From: JAICYJ01 sp038212095 | Lineage (GTDB): Bacteria; Actinomycetota; Thermoleophilia; Gaiellales; JAICJC01 | NCBI GenBank assembly: GCA_038212095.1 | Contig: JBBQUW010000009.1 | Location: 42,694 to 106,693 of the forward strand | Reading direction: 5' to 3' | DNA length: 64,000 bases | Shown: positions 33,324-41,925 of the stretch, in pieces | Numbering within the stretch: the first letter of the stretch is position 1 | How the letters are laid out: every line of letters begins with the position of its first letter | Program-made: the position numbers and the translations under genes | The notes under the pieces: generated by a model | Seen by the model: the letters and a program-made list of their open reading frames with translations, nothing else | Database searches by the model: none | What the model was told of the DNA's origin: nothing

Positions 33324-33734
33324 GTGCTGAAGGTGAGCGCCTCCCGAACGATCTCGGCGCCGCCGCAAGCGGTGTGGGACGTGATCGCCGATCCGCACCG
33401 TCACATCAAGACGCTGCCCGCGTCCGTTTCGCAGATCACGGTCACGGACGCCGGCGAGATCTCGTGCCTGATCTCGGCGATGGGCCAGAGCGAGCGGATG
33501 CTGGTGCGCCGCACGGTGCTCGAGCCGCCCCGCAGGCTGGTGGAGGAACGCGTCGATGGTTCCCGCGCCGCCCGCACCGAGTTCGTGATCGCGCCGCACG
33601 GTGATGGCAGCCACGTCACGCTGACGGCCGAGATCGAGCTGCCGAGGCTGGTGGCCGGGCTCGCGCGTGGCCATCTCGCGGACGGGCTCGAGCAGCAGCT
33701 GGGCAGCCTCGAGCGCGAGAGCGGGGCCGAGTGA
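33324..33734 (+). CDS. SRPBCC-family protein (polyketide-cyclase/START-like)
   Basis: 136 residues in the helix-grip fold: ASRTISAPPQAVWDVIADPHRHIKTLP at the N-terminus is the usual SRPBCC start, and the long final helix ends LEQQLGSLERES. Such proteins bind hydrophobic ligands or quinone precursors; adjacency to mqnC is suggestive only. GTG 33324 lies 4 bases after the mqnC stop; its stop overlaps the next GTG. Confidence 0.75.
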   Translation: MLKVSASRTISAPPQAVWDVIADPHRHIKTLPASVSQITVTDAGEISCLISAMGQSERMLVRRTVLEPPRRLVEERVDGSRAARTEFVIAPHGDGSHVTLTAEIELPRLVAGLARGHLADGLEQQLGSLERESGAE

Positions 33735-34564
33735 GCACATCCGGCGGCGGCTCGGCGATGACCTGGGGAACGGCGCCTGAGGAGATGGCGACGGGCTATC
33801 AGGAGTACATGGTGCCGGCCATGTTCGCGCCGCTTGCCGAGCGGGTGGCGGAGATGGTCGAGGCCGCGCCCGGCGATCGCGCGCTGGATGTCGCCTGTGG
33901 CACCGGGGCGCTCAGCCGGGTGCTGGCAGCGCGGGTGGGAGCATCTGGGCGCGTCGTCGGCCTCGATCTCACCCCGGGCATGCTGGCCGTGGCCCGGGCC
34001 CAGCCGCGCGTCCCGGGAGCGCCGATCGAGTTCGTCCAGGGCGACGCCGATCAGCTGCCCTTCTCGGCCGGCGAGTTCTCGCTGGTCACGTGCCAGCAGG
34101 GCCTGCAGTTCGTGCCCGATCGGGCCGCCGTGCTGGCTGAGTTCCGCCGTGTGCTCGGGCCGGGCGGCCGGGCCGCCGTGGCGTGCTGGAGCGACCTCTC
34201 GAGCAGCGCCGGCTTCCGCTTCCTGGCCGAGGGCATGGCGACCCATCTCGGCGGTGACGCCGGCCGGATGATGGAGGCGCCATTTGCGCTGTCTGACCCA
34301 GGCGAGCTGCGCGCCCTGCTCGAGCACGCCGGATTCGCCGACATCGTGGTCGAGATCGAGCGGGTGGCGGCCCGCTTCGAGGATGCCGACCACTTCGCTC
34401 AACGGGCGCTGCTGGGCGGCCCCGCCGGGGCCGTGTTCGCGGCCGCGACGGCCGGCCAGCGGCAGGGCGTGATCGACCACGTGGCGAGCGTGCTCGGGCC
34501 GCTCCGCGATGGGTCGACGGTGACGTTCGAGATGCCGTCCCTCGTGGCGGTGGCGCGTGTCTGA
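33731..34564 (+). CDS. Class I SAM-dependent methyltransferase
   Basis: 277 residues. SAM motif ALDVACGTGALSRVLA, then GLDLTPGMLAVARA and FSLVTCQQGLQF. The C-terminal helices (LLEHAGFADIVVEIERV) resemble ubiE/COQ5-type or small-molecule methyltransferases. Substrate unknown. GTGA overlap with the SRPBCC gene suggests that both act on one ligand. Confidence 0.82.
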   Translation: MSTSGGGSAMTWGTAPEEMATGYQEYMVPAMFAPLAERVAEMVEAAPGDRALDVACGTGALSRVLAARVGASGRVVGLDLTPGMLAVARAQPRVPGAPIEFVQGDADQLPFSAGEFSLVTCQQGLQFVPDRAAVLAEFRRVLGPGGRAAVACWSDLSSSAGFRFLAEGMATHLGGDAGRMMEAPFALSDPGELRALLEHAGFADIVVEIERVAARFEDADHFAQRALLGGPAGAVFAAATAGQRQGVIDHVASVLGPLRDGSTVTFEMPSLVAVARV

Positions 34565-34585
34565 TCGCGGCGCGAGGCATGCGGC

Positions 34586-35179
34586 GTGCTGACCTTGCTG
34601 GCCAACTGGGTGCAGGATCAGGTTGCCGCGCACGGCCTGTGGGCGGTGTTTGGTCTGATGGTGCTCGAGAGCGCGTGCATTCCCGTGCCCAGCGAGGTGA
34701 CCATGATCTACGCCGGCTACCTCGTCTCCCAGCACACGATGGTCTTCTGGCAGGCCGTCCTGGTGGGAGCGTTTGCCAACCTGGTCGGCTCGTGGATCGC
34801 CTGGGCGGCGGGCGCGTACGGCGTCGATGCCTTCTGGCTGCGGGGCGAGCACACACGCGGCCGCGTCGAGCAAGCTCAGCACTGGTTCGAGCGCTACGGC
34901 ACGCGGGTGGTGTTCTTCACCCGCATGCTGCCGGTGATCCGGACGTTCATTTCGCTGCCGGCCGGCATCGCGCGCATGCCGCTGGGCCGCTTCTCGGTTC
35001 TGACGTTCCTGGGCTCCCTGCCCTGGTGCCTGCTGCTGGTCGGCATCGGTGATGCCGCCGGAGCCAACTGGGACACCTGGCACCACCGGCTCGGCTACCT
35101 GGACTACGTGGTGGTGCTGGCGCTGCTGGGCGGCGCGGGCTGGTGGCTACTGCGACGACGTCGCGGCGCCCCGGTCTAG
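34586..35179 (+). CDS. DedA family membrane protein
   Basis: 197 residues, DedA/SNARE-associated family, involved in membrane lipid transport and envelope homeostasis. Motifs: LESACIPVPSEVTMIYAGYL with conserved Glu, FANLVGSWIAWAAG, HWFERYGTRVVFFTRMLPVIRTFISLPAGIARMPLGRF. Five or so hydrophobic segments. GTG start. Its TAG stop overlaps the TAGACT box of the next gene. Confidence 0.9.
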   Translation: MLTLLANWVQDQVAAHGLWAVFGLMVLESACIPVPSEVTMIYAGYLVSQHTMVFWQAVLVGAFANLVGSWIAWAAGAYGVDAFWLRGEHTRGRVEQAQHWFERYGTRVVFFTRMLPVIRTFISLPAGIARMPLGRFSVLTFLGSLPWCLLLVGIGDAAGANWDTWHHRLGYLDYVVVLALLGGAGWWLLRRRRGAPV

Positions 35180-35182
35180 ACT
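35177..35182 (+). promoter_or_regulatory. -10 box, leaderless start of DegT aminotransferase
   Basis: TAGACT lies 9 bases before the GTG at 35192. Confidence 0.5.
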
Positions 35183-35191
35183 CGCCTCCCT

Positions 35192-36301
35192 GTGGCTGTG
35201 CCTTTGATGGATATCCGCGGGCAGTACGAGCAGATCCTGCCCGAGATCAAGCAGCTCGTGTGCGAGGTGATCGATTCCGGTCGCTTCATCCTCGGCCCGA
35301 ACGTGCGGGCGCTCGAAGAGGAGGTCGCGGCCTCGATCGGTTACGGCCACGCGGTCGCGCTGGCCAACGGCACCGATGCGCTCGAGCTGGGCCTGCAGGC
35401 GCTCGGTATCGGCGCAGGAGACGAGGTGGTGACCAGCGCCTATACGTTCTACGCGACCGCCGAGGCGATCGCTCGCACCGGTGCCACGCCCGTGTTTGCC
35501 GACATCGATCCAGTCACGATGTGCCTCGATCCGTCCGCCGCGGAGGCCGCCGTCACCGAGCGCACGCGTGCCGTGATGCCGGTTCACCTGTTCGGCCAGC
35601 CCGCCGACCTCGGCTCCTTCCGCGATCTCGCCGACCGGCACGGCATCGCGCTGATCGAGGACGCCGCCCAGGCGTTCGGCGCCAGCTTCGAGGACCACCG
35701 CGTGGGCTCGTTCGGCGACGTCGCCACGTTCTCGTTCTTTCCGACCAAGAACCTGCCCGCGATGGGCGATGCCGGCATGGCGATCGCCAGCAGCGAGGAG
35801 GTCGCCGAGCGGCTGCGTGAGCTGCGCTTCCACGGCTCGCGGGATAAGCGCATCTTCGAGCACGTCGGTGTCAACTCGCGGCTGGACGAGATGCAGGCTG
35901 TGATCCTGCGCCGCTTCCTGCGCGAGGTCGACGGCTGGAACGACGCGCGTGCCGCCGCTGCCGACCGCTACCGCGAGCTGGGTCTGGGCGAGCACGTGCT
36001 GCTGCCCGCCGTTGCGCCCGCCCGCAGCCACATCTACCACCTGTACATGGTGCGCACGCCCAACCGCGACGCGCTCCAGCGCCGGCTGAAGGAGTCCGGC
36101 GTCGCCTCGGCGGTGTACTACGGCGAGCCGCTGCACCTGCAGCCGGTGTTTGCGCACCTCGGCTACGCCGTCGGCTCGCTGCCCGAGACGGAGGCGGCGG
36201 CGCGCGAGGGCCTGGCGCTGCCGATGTTCCCGACCCTGGTCGAGGAGCAGCAGCTCGAGGTCGTGAACGCGGTGCGCGGCGCCGCGATCGCGGCCGCCTA
36301 G
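35192..36301 (+). CDS. DegT/DnrJ/EryC1 family aminotransferase
   Basis: 369-residue PLP-dependent sugar aminotransferase adding an amino group to a nucleotide keto-sugar. PLP lysine is in SFFPTKNLPAMGDAG; FILGPNVRALEEE and ANGTDALELGLQALGI are family motifs. The lysine context (PTKNLPAMGDAG, without the usual LGA/YGD) is that of SAT-type enzymes. It leads a run with the DUF354 gene and probably feeds the glycan island. Confidence 0.92.
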   Translation: MAVPLMDIRGQYEQILPEIKQLVCEVIDSGRFILGPNVRALEEEVAASIGYGHAVALANGTDALELGLQALGIGAGDEVVTSAYTFYATAEAIARTGATPVFADIDPVTMCLDPSAAEAAVTERTRAVMPVHLFGQPADLGSFRDLADRHGIALIEDAAQAFGASFEDHRVGSFGDVATFSFFPTKNLPAMGDAGMAIASSEEVAERLRELRFHGSRDKRIFEHVGVNSRLDEMQAVILRRFLREVDGWNDARAAAADRYRELGLGEHVLLPAVAPARSHIYHLYMVRTPNRDALQRRLKESGVASAVYYGEPLHLQPVFAHLGYAVGSLPETEAAAREGLALPMFPTLVEEQQLEVVNAVRGAAIAAA

Positions 36302-36309
36302 GCAGCACC

Positions 36310-37356
36310 GTGCGGGTCTGGGTCGATCTCACCAACTCGCCACACGTGCCGATCTTCGCGCCGCTGGTGCGACGCATGCAGGCGAGGGGATGGGAGGTCT
36401 CGGTGACCGCGCGCGAGTTCGCGCAGACGCTCTCGCTGCTCGAGCTGCACGGCATCGACCACACGGTCGTCGGCCGCCACGGCGGGGGGTCGCGAGCGGG
36501 CAAGGCCCGGGCTGCGGCCGATCGAGTGGCGGCGATGATTCGCCACGGCCGGCGGGGGCGTTTCGACGCCGCCATCGCGCACGGCTCGACCGATCTGCCG
36601 ATGGCCTGCCGGGCGCTGCGGATTCCCAACACGACCATGTTCGACTACGAGTACGCACGGCTGCAGCACGGCCTCAACTGTCGGCTGGCGCAGCGGGTGC
36701 TGATGCCGGACGCGATCCCGGCCGGCCGCGTGGCCGGCTATGGCGCGCGGCCGCCAAAGCTGGTCACGTACCCCGGGCTGAAGGAGGAGTACTACCTGGC
36801 CGATTTCGAGCCCGACCCGGCCGTCCCACTCGCGCTCGGCCTGGACGGCAGTCGCATCGGGCTGGTGCTGCGGCCGCCGGCCGACCTCGCCCTGTACCAC
36901 CGGTTCGAGAACCCGCTGTTCGACGAGCTGGTCGAGCAGCTGGGCCGGCGGGTCGACATACGGGCGGTTGTGCTGCCGCGCACGGCCGATCAGGCGGCGC
37001 GCATCCGCGCGCTCGATCTGCCCTCGCTGTACGTTCCTGACGACGCCGTCGACGGCCAGAGCCTGGTGGCCGGCGCCGACCTGGTGGTCAGCGCCGGAGG
37101 GACGATGAACCGCGAGGCGGTGGTGCTGGGTACGCCCGTCTACACGACGTTCGCCGGCCGCATGGGCGGCGTCGACGAGCGGCTGATCGCCGAGGGCAGG
37201 CTGCGGTCGCTGGAACGGCTGGGTGACCTGGTGGTGGAGCGACGGGCGCCCGGCGATGGCCGCCGGCTGCGCCGCGACCCGGAGCGGCTGCTCGATCTGG
37301 CCTTCCGGGGACTGACGCGCGGGCGGCTCGCCGGCCGCGAACCGCGTTTCCGATAA
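36310..37356 (+). CDS. DUF354 family protein (glycosyltransferase-like GT-B fold)
   Basis: 348 residues. The start MRVWVDLTNSPHVPIFAPLVRRMQARGWEV is characteristic of DUF354, seen in archaeal and bacterial glycan loci. LMPDAIPA, YPGLKEEYYL and SAGGTMNREAVVLGTPVYTTF (the donor-binding-like region of a GT-B fold) support a UDP-sugar-related role. GTG start 8 bases after the DegT stop. Confidence 0.8.
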   Translation: MRVWVDLTNSPHVPIFAPLVRRMQARGWEVSVTAREFAQTLSLLELHGIDHTVVGRHGGGSRAGKARAAADRVAAMIRHGRRGRFDAAIAHGSTDLPMACRALRIPNTTMFDYEYARLQHGLNCRLAQRVLMPDAIPAGRVAGYGARPPKLVTYPGLKEEYYLADFEPDPAVPLALGLDGSRIGLVLRPPADLALYHRFENPLFDELVEQLGRRVDIRAVVLPRTADQAARIRALDLPSLYVPDDAVDGQSLVAGADLVVSAGGTMNREAVVLGTPVYTTFAGRMGGVDERLIAEGRLRSLERLGDLVVERRAPGDGRRLRRDPERLLDLAFRGLTRGRLAGREPRFR

Positions 37357-37359
37357 GAT
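37354..37359 (+). promoter_or_regulatory. -10 box, leaderless start of LysR gene
   Basis: TAAGAT lies 6 bases before the ATG at 37366, within an AT-rich imperfect dyad (ATAAGATCTTCTTAT) that may be a LysR operator. Confidence 0.45.
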
Positions 37360-37365
37360 CTTCTT

Positions 37366-38268
37366 ATGGACGTCCGGAACCTGCGCACGCTGGCCGAGGT
37401 GGCCGACCGCGGCTCGTTCTCGGCGGCGGCCGAGGCGCTCGGCATCAGCCAGCCCGCGGTCAGCCAGCAGATCCGCGCCCTCGAGCGTGACGCCGGCATG
37501 GCGCTGCTCGATCGCGGGCCGCGCGGCGCCCGGCTCACCGACCGTGGGCAGGTGGTCTATCGCTACGCTCAGCGGATGGTGGCGCTGTCCGACGAGCTCC
37601 AGCGCGAGCTGGGCGACGGCGGCGGCGAGCTGTCCGGCGCGCTGGTGGTCGGTTCCAGCACCGGGCTGGGCGAGCACCTACTGCCGCTGCTGCTGGGGGG
37701 CTTTCGGGCCGAGCATCCGCGCGTCACCGTCTCGTTGCGGATCGAGGCCACTGCCACGGTGATCGATCGCGTGCTGGCGCGGGAGCTGGAGCTGGGCGTC
37801 GTGGGCGCGGTGCGCCCGCACCGCGGGCTGGTGTACGAGCTGTTCATGCACGATCGCGTGATCTTGGCGGTGCCGCCCGGCCATCGCTTCGCCGGCCGCG
37901 TCGTCGCCCTGGACGAGCTGGTCGCCGAACCGCTGATCGTGATGCAGTCCGGCGCCGGAGTGCGCAGCGTGATCGACGAGGAGCTGCGCAGGGCGGGAGT
38001 GCGCCCTCGCGACCTGACGGTGGCGATGGAGCTAGGGCTGCAGGAGTCCGCCAAGGCGGCCGTCGAGGCCGGCTACGGCGTCAGCTTCCTGTCGCAGCTG
38101 GCGGTGGAGCGCGAGCTGCGACTGGGCACGCTGGCGATCGCCGAGGTGTCCGGCATCGACCCGGTGCGCGATTTCTCGACCGTCCGCCCGGCCGGTGGCC
38201 ATCCGAGCAGGACGACGGCCGCGTTCCTGGCCTGGTCGCAGCAGCGGCTGCTGGCCGAGCCGAACTGA
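37366..38268 (+). CDS. LysR-family transcriptional regulator
   Basis: 300 residues: winged HTH (1-60, LAEVADRGSFSAAAEALGISQPAVSQQIRALE) and a periplasmic-binding-like effector domain. ALVVGSSTGLGEHLLPLLLGGF is the typical start of the CysL/CbbR-like group. Ligand unknown. The Wzz-end small genes lie convergent to it. Confidence 0.92.
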   Translation: MDVRNLRTLAEVADRGSFSAAAEALGISQPAVSQQIRALERDAGMALLDRGPRGARLTDRGQVVYRYAQRMVALSDELQRELGDGGGELSGALVVGSSTGLGEHLLPLLLGGFRAEHPRVTVSLRIEATATVIDRVLARELELGVVGAVRPHRGLVYELFMHDRVILAVPPGHRFAGRVVALDELVAEPLIVMQSGAGVRSVIDEELRRAGVRPRDLTVAMELGLQESAKAAVEAGYGVSFLSQLAVERELRLGTLAIAEVSGIDPVRDFSTVRPAGGHPSRTTAAFLAWSQQRLLAEPN

Positions 38269-38332
38269 GGGTGGAGAGGCGATGGCGCGGGGCGCCCCCC
38301 GAAGGGCCACCCCGCGCCGGGTCACGTCCGCT

Positions 38333-38479
38333 CTACGCCGCGTCCCTCAGGTCGCCGATCACAGAGTGCCGTGACGGATCTGCGGTGCGGAAGTACCAGG
38401 CCAGCAGACGCTGAATCTCGATCGCATCCTCCTGCTCGGCCGGCTCCTCACCTGTAGTGGTCTGGTCGGAGCTGTTCAT
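38333..38479 (-). CDS. Very small acidic protein (48 residues), unknown
   Basis: Unrecognised. An acidic, Gln/Thr-rich N-terminus is followed by DAIEIQRLLAWYFRTADPSRH and a short tail. ATG 38479 has GGGAGA about 14 bases upstream. It is the last gene of the minus-strand wzz unit. The AI(E/D)...L..W..F pattern recurs in the 51-residue protein at 49083. No signal peptide; codon use is like its neighbours. Confidence 0.5.
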   Translation of the reverse strand: MNSSDQTTTGEEPAEQEDAIEIQRLLAWYFRTADPSRHSVIGDLRDAA

Positions 38480-38575
38480 GTGTGCGGTTTCTCCCAGCGT
38501 GGGATTCCATGCACCAGATAGATCGGGTCGCGCGGCCGCAGGGCATATCCCCCGTCACGGTATCGACCGGACCAG

Positions 38576-38845
38576 TTACGGGGATCCCGTTTCCCCCGTC
38601 CAGCTGTCCAGATCCTGCCAGTAGCTGCCACGCAGCGCGTCCGCCAGCCGGGAGTCGGTGTGGTCTGCGTTGAAGACGTTTCGCTGCGTGTCCGCGCAGA
38701 TCTCGATCTCGGACAGCCGCACGGCGCCGAGTGCCACCACGATGTCGTGCGCCAGCTGCAGCTCGTCGGCGGTGTAGTGCTTGAAGTGCAGATCGGGCGC
38801 GCGGTCGAGGAGCTCGGGCCAGTCGGGACAGGACCGGGTTGCCAC
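38576..38845 (-). CDS. Small protein of unknown function behind wzz
   Basis: 89 residues from a GTG that is 2 bases after the wzz stop (TAGTCGTG), so it is coupled. Features: CPDWPELLDRAPDLHFKHY, SEIEICADTQRNVFNADHTDSRLADALRGSYWQDLDSW. Two cysteines, several tryptophans, soluble. No family recognised. Context implies a role in polysaccharide chain-length control or export. Confidence 0.6.
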   Translation of the reverse strand: MATRSCPDWPELLDRAPDLHFKHYTADELQLAHDIVVALGAVRLSEIEICADTQRNVFNADHTDSRLADALRGSYWQDLDSWTGETGSP

Positions 38846-38847
38846 GA

Positions 38848-39750
38848 CTAGGCCTCGGCGGTTCGGCGCGGCCGGCGGCGGACGGCGTCCCACAGCAGAG
38901 CCAGGATGACACCCACCACCAGGCCCGTGAACACCGCCACGATCAGGGAGCTCTTGCGCTTCGTGGCGCTGACCGACTGGCCGGACGGCTGCTGCACGTA
39001 GCCGGCCGACTCGACGTCGGTGGCGCTGGCCTTGAAGAGCTGGTTGGTGGTCAGCTGGTATGAGATCTCATCGATCCGTGACCCCGCGGTCGCGATCGTG
39101 GAGAGCAGCGTCGAGGAGATCGAGGCCCGCTCGGCCGGAGTCACCGACTGGTGCGCCAGCGCCACCACCTGCGCCTGGGCCTGGTCGACCACCTTCTGCA
39201 GGGTTGCGATCTCGGTCTGGTCGACGATGATCTGGCGGTCGAGCAGCGTGATCTTGGCGTTCTGGTAGGTGCTCGCCCACGCGATCAGCGAGTCGCCCAG
39301 CGAGCTCACCGCAGCCGTCACAGAGGTCTTGTCCCACGGGCCGAGCACCGTGATCTGGATGTTCGGATTGGCGCCGGTCGTCTTTGCGGTCGAGCTTCCT
39401 GCCAGCACGGTGACGCTGGTGTGGTTTCGCAGTACCGTGCCGGACTTGATGTGCGCGGCCGCCGCCGCCTTGTCCACCACTGCGGTGGAGTGCAGGTACG
39501 CCTGGGCCGTGGTCGGGTTGGCTGCCAGCGTATTGGTGATCGCCGATCCGCCCGCCGGTGTCAGCGGCTGGCCGAGGAAGACGGTGGCCTGTCCCTGGAA
39601 CTGCTTGCCGGTGCCGACGGTGTTCAGCACGACCAGCAGCACCGCCGCCACCACGGCCACCAGCACGACATACCAGTTGCGCATCACGCGGCCCGCGTAC
39701 TCGCTGATACGGACCTCGTTGGTACGCTCGCTGGTGGGGTTCTGGGACAC
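38848..39750 (-). CDS. Wzz-like polysaccharide chain-length determinant
   Basis: 300 residues. Inner-membrane protein with helices near 27-45 and 270-292 and a ~210-residue extracytoplasmic helical region between. EYAGRVMRNWYVVLVAVVAAVLLVV starts the Wzz domain; the C-terminus ends with a short basic tail and no BY-kinase. GTG 39750 has TAGACT 8 bases upstream. Divergent from the heptose kinase gene. Confidence 0.82.
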   Translation of the reverse strand: MSQNPTSERTNEVRISEYAGRVMRNWYVVLVAVVAAVLLVVLNTVGTGKQFQGQATVFLGQPLTPAGGSAITNTLAANPTTAQAYLHSTAVVDKAAAAAHIKSGTVLRNHTSVTVLAGSSTAKTTGANPNIQITVLGPWDKTSVTAAVSSLGDSLIAWASTYQNAKITLLDRQIIVDQTEIATLQKVVDQAQAQVVALAHQSVTPAERASISSTLLSTIATAGSRIDEISYQLTTNQLFKASATDVESAGYVQQPSGQSVSATKRKSSLIVAVFTGLVVGVILALLWDAVRRRPRRTAEA

Positions 39751-39758
39751 GGCGCGGA

Positions 39759-39764
39759 AGTCTA
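39759..39764 (-). promoter_or_regulatory. -10 box of the wzz unit
   Basis: TAGACT on the minus strand, 8 bases before the GTG at 39750. Confidence 0.5.
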
Positions 39765-39790
39765 CCGTTAGGCTGCGCTGCGACTCGCCG

Positions 39791-40810
39791 ATGAACATAC
39801 GCGCCCGCGCACCCCTTCGTATCAGCTTCGCCGGCGGCGGCACAGACGTGCCGCCGTTCCCCGCTCGCGAGGGCGGACTGGTGCTGAACGCGACGATCGA
39901 CCGGTACGTCTATGGACTGTTGCGGCCGCGCCGCGACCGGCAGATCCGGATCGAGTCGGCCGACTTCGGGCTCTCGGTCAACTACGCCGTCGACGAGCCG
40001 CCGATCTTCGATGGACGCCTCGACCTGGTCAAAGCGGCGATCCGCCGGCTGGGCGATCCCGCCAGCCCCGGCTACGACATCTTCCTGCACTCCAACGCTC
40101 CTCCGGGCTCGGGGCTTGGCTCCAGCTCGACCGTGATGGTGACGCTGATCGGGCTGCTGAAGGAGCATCACAACCTGCCGCTGACCGACTACGAGGTGGC
40201 GCAGCTGTCCCACCACATCGAGCGGGTCGACATGGGCATGCTGGGCGGGATGCAGGATCAGTACGCCGCCACCTTCGGTGGCTTCAACTTCATCGAGTTC
40301 GCCGACGACCACGTGATCGTCAACCCGCTGCGCGTGAGCGCAGACGTGATCAACGAGCTGGAGCACAACATGCTGCTGTGCTACACCGGCTCCACCCGCC
40401 GCTCCGACGGCGTGATCGAGGATCAGACCGCCCGCTACGAGGGCGGCGAGCAGGCCACGCTGCTCGCGCTGCGGGCTCAGAAGGAGCTGGCGCTGGAGAT
40501 GAAGAACGCCCTCGTGCGCCGCCGGCCGCGCGAGTTCGGCGAGCTGCTGCACCAGGCCTGGCATCACAAGAAACGGATCTCTCCCAAGATCTCGACCACG
40601 TTCATCGACGAGGCGTACGCCGAGGCCAGGCGTGCGGGTGCGCTGGGTGGCAAGGTGACCGGTGCCGGCGGCGGCGGCTACATGCTGTTCTACTGCGAGT
40701 TCCACAAGAAGCACAGGGTCGCCGAGGTGCTGACCAAGATGGGCGGAGTGGTGACCGAGTTCGCGTTCGAGTCCGACGGGCTGACGACGTGGAGCATGAG
40801 CGATGCGTGA
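39791..40810 (+). CDS. GHMP kinase, D-glycero-D-manno-heptose 7-phosphate kinase type
   Basis: 339 residues. Phosphorylates heptose-7-phosphate at C1. N-terminal RARAPLRISFAGGGTDVPPF, ATP loop SNAPPGSGLGSSSTVMV (about 101-117) and C-terminal GGKVTGAGGGGYMLFYC are diagnostic of HddA-like GHMP kinases. The next two genes, GmhA and GmhB, complete three of the four steps to GDP-heptose. Short 40-base divergent gap to wzz. Confidence 0.88.
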   Translation: MNIRARAPLRISFAGGGTDVPPFPAREGGLVLNATIDRYVYGLLRPRRDRQIRIESADFGLSVNYAVDEPPIFDGRLDLVKAAIRRLGDPASPGYDIFLHSNAPPGSGLGSSSTVMVTLIGLLKEHHNLPLTDYEVAQLSHHIERVDMGMLGGMQDQYAATFGGFNFIEFADDHVIVNPLRVSADVINELEHNMLLCYTGSTRRSDGVIEDQTARYEGGEQATLLALRAQKELALEMKNALVRRRPREFGELLHQAWHHKKRISPKISTTFIDEAYAEARRAGALGGKVTGAGGGGYMLFYCEFHKKHRVAEVLTKMGGVVTEFAFESDGLTTWSMSDA

Positions 40811-41375
40811 CCGCGCCATGCGGCGGCTGCAGCTGCACGCCGAGATGGCCCAGGCGCTCGTCGACGAGCGGCTCGCGGCCACGGTCGAGCGGGTCGCGGC
40901 CCTGATCGCTGACCGCTACCGGGCGGGAGCGACGCTGCTGCTGTTCGGCAACGGCGGCAGCGCCGCCGATGCCCAGCACATCGCCACCGAGCTGACCGGC
41001 CGCTACCTGCTCGACCGCCGGCCGCTGGCGGCGCTGGCGCTGGCCGACAACACGGCTGCGCTGACTGCGATCGGCAATGACTTCGGCTTCGAGGAGGTGT
41101 TCGCCCGTCAGGTGCGCGCCTTCGGACGGGATGGCGACGTGGCCATCGGTCTGTCCACCAGCGGCGGCTCCGCCAACGTGCTGGCCGGCCTGGCGGCCGC
41201 CCGCGAGGCCGGGTTGGCGACGGTCGGCATCACCGGCCCCAGCGGCGACCGGCTGGCGGCGCTGTGCGATCACTGCATCCGCATCCCGGCACAGCAGACG
41301 CCGCAGATCCAGGAGGGCACGATGCTCGTGCTGCACACGATCTGCGAGCTGGTCGAGCACGACCTGTTCGCCTGA
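40803..41375 (+). CDS. gmhA: Sedoheptulose 7-phosphate isomerase (SIS domain)
   Basis: 190 residues. Converts sedoheptulose-7-phosphate to D-glycero-D-manno-heptose-7-phosphate. FGNGGSAADAQHIATELTGRY and LSTSGGSANVLAGL are GmhA motifs; metal/active residues His and Glu near QTPQIQEGTMLVLHTICELVE. Overlaps the kinase gene by 8 bases and gmhB by TGATG. Confidence 0.93.
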   Translation: MRDRAMRRLQLHAEMAQALVDERLAATVERVAALIADRYRAGATLLLFGNGGSAADAQHIATELTGRYLLDRRPLAALALADNTAALTAIGNDFGFEEVFARQVRAFGRDGDVAIGLSTSGGSANVLAGLAAAREAGLATVGITGPSGDRLAALCDHCIRIPAQQTPQIQEGTMLVLHTICELVEHDLFA

Positions 41376-41860
41376 TGGGCGGCCGCACCGCGTTCCTCGA
41401 CCGCGACGGCACCATCAACGTGAAGGCGCCGGAGGGCGAGTACGTCACGTCGGCGGACGAGTTTCGCTTCCTGCCGGGGGCGGAGAAGGCGGTCAGGCTG
41501 CTGGCGGACGCCGGCTGGCGGGTCGTGGTCGTCACCAACCAGCGCGGAATCGCGCTCGGCCGGATGACGGCGGCGGCGGTGGACGAGATCCATCGCCGGC
41601 TGCTGGAGCTGCCGATCGCGGCCGTCTACGTCTGCCCGCACGAGATCGGCACCTGCGACTGCCGTAAGCCCGGTACCGGCCTCTTCCTGCAGGCCCAGCG
41701 CGACTTCCCCGAGATCGAGTTCGCACTGTCGGTGGTGATCGGCGACGCCGCGTCCGACATCGATGCTGGGCGGGCGCTGGGCTGCCGCACGATCCTTGTC
41801 GGCCGGCCGCCGCTGCCGTCGCTGCTGCAGGCCGCCGAGTCGGTCGTCGGCGAGCGGTAG
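41375..41860 (+). CDS. gmhB: D-glycero-D-manno-heptose 1,7-bisphosphate 7-phosphatase
   Basis: 161-residue HAD phosphatase. Nucleophile Asp9 and acid Asp11 in FLDRDGTIN; VVTNQRGIALG; zinc loop CPHEIGTCDCRKP; and VIGDAASDIDAGRALG. Together with kinase and isomerase it indicates heptose synthesis. The nucleotidyltransferase HddC is not in the window. Confidence 0.93.
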   Translation: MGGRTAFLDRDGTINVKAPEGEYVTSADEFRFLPGAEKAVRLLADAGWRVVVVTNQRGIALGRMTAAAVDEIHRRLLELPIAAVYVCPHEIGTCDCRKPGTGLFLQAQRDFPEIEFALSVVIGDAASDIDAGRALGCRTILVGRPPLPSLLQAAESVVGER

Positions 41861-41876
41861 CGGATGGCCGTGAGCA

Positions 41877-41894
41877 GGGGGAGTGTCGTCCCCT
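41877..41894 (+). terminator. Weak hairpin after gmhB
   Basis: GGGGA (41878-41882) pairs with TCCCC (41889-41893) around a 6-base loop, 17 bases after the gmhB stop; no U-run. Confidence 0.3.
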
Positions 41895-41911
41895 CCCCGC
41901 CGGCCCGCCGG

Positions 41912-41917
41912 TAGCCT
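41912..41917 (+). promoter_or_regulatory. -10 box, leaderless start of glycosyltransferase
   Basis: TAGCCT lies 8 bases before the ATG at 41926. Confidence 0.4.
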
Positions 41918-41925
41918 GTGCGGAC

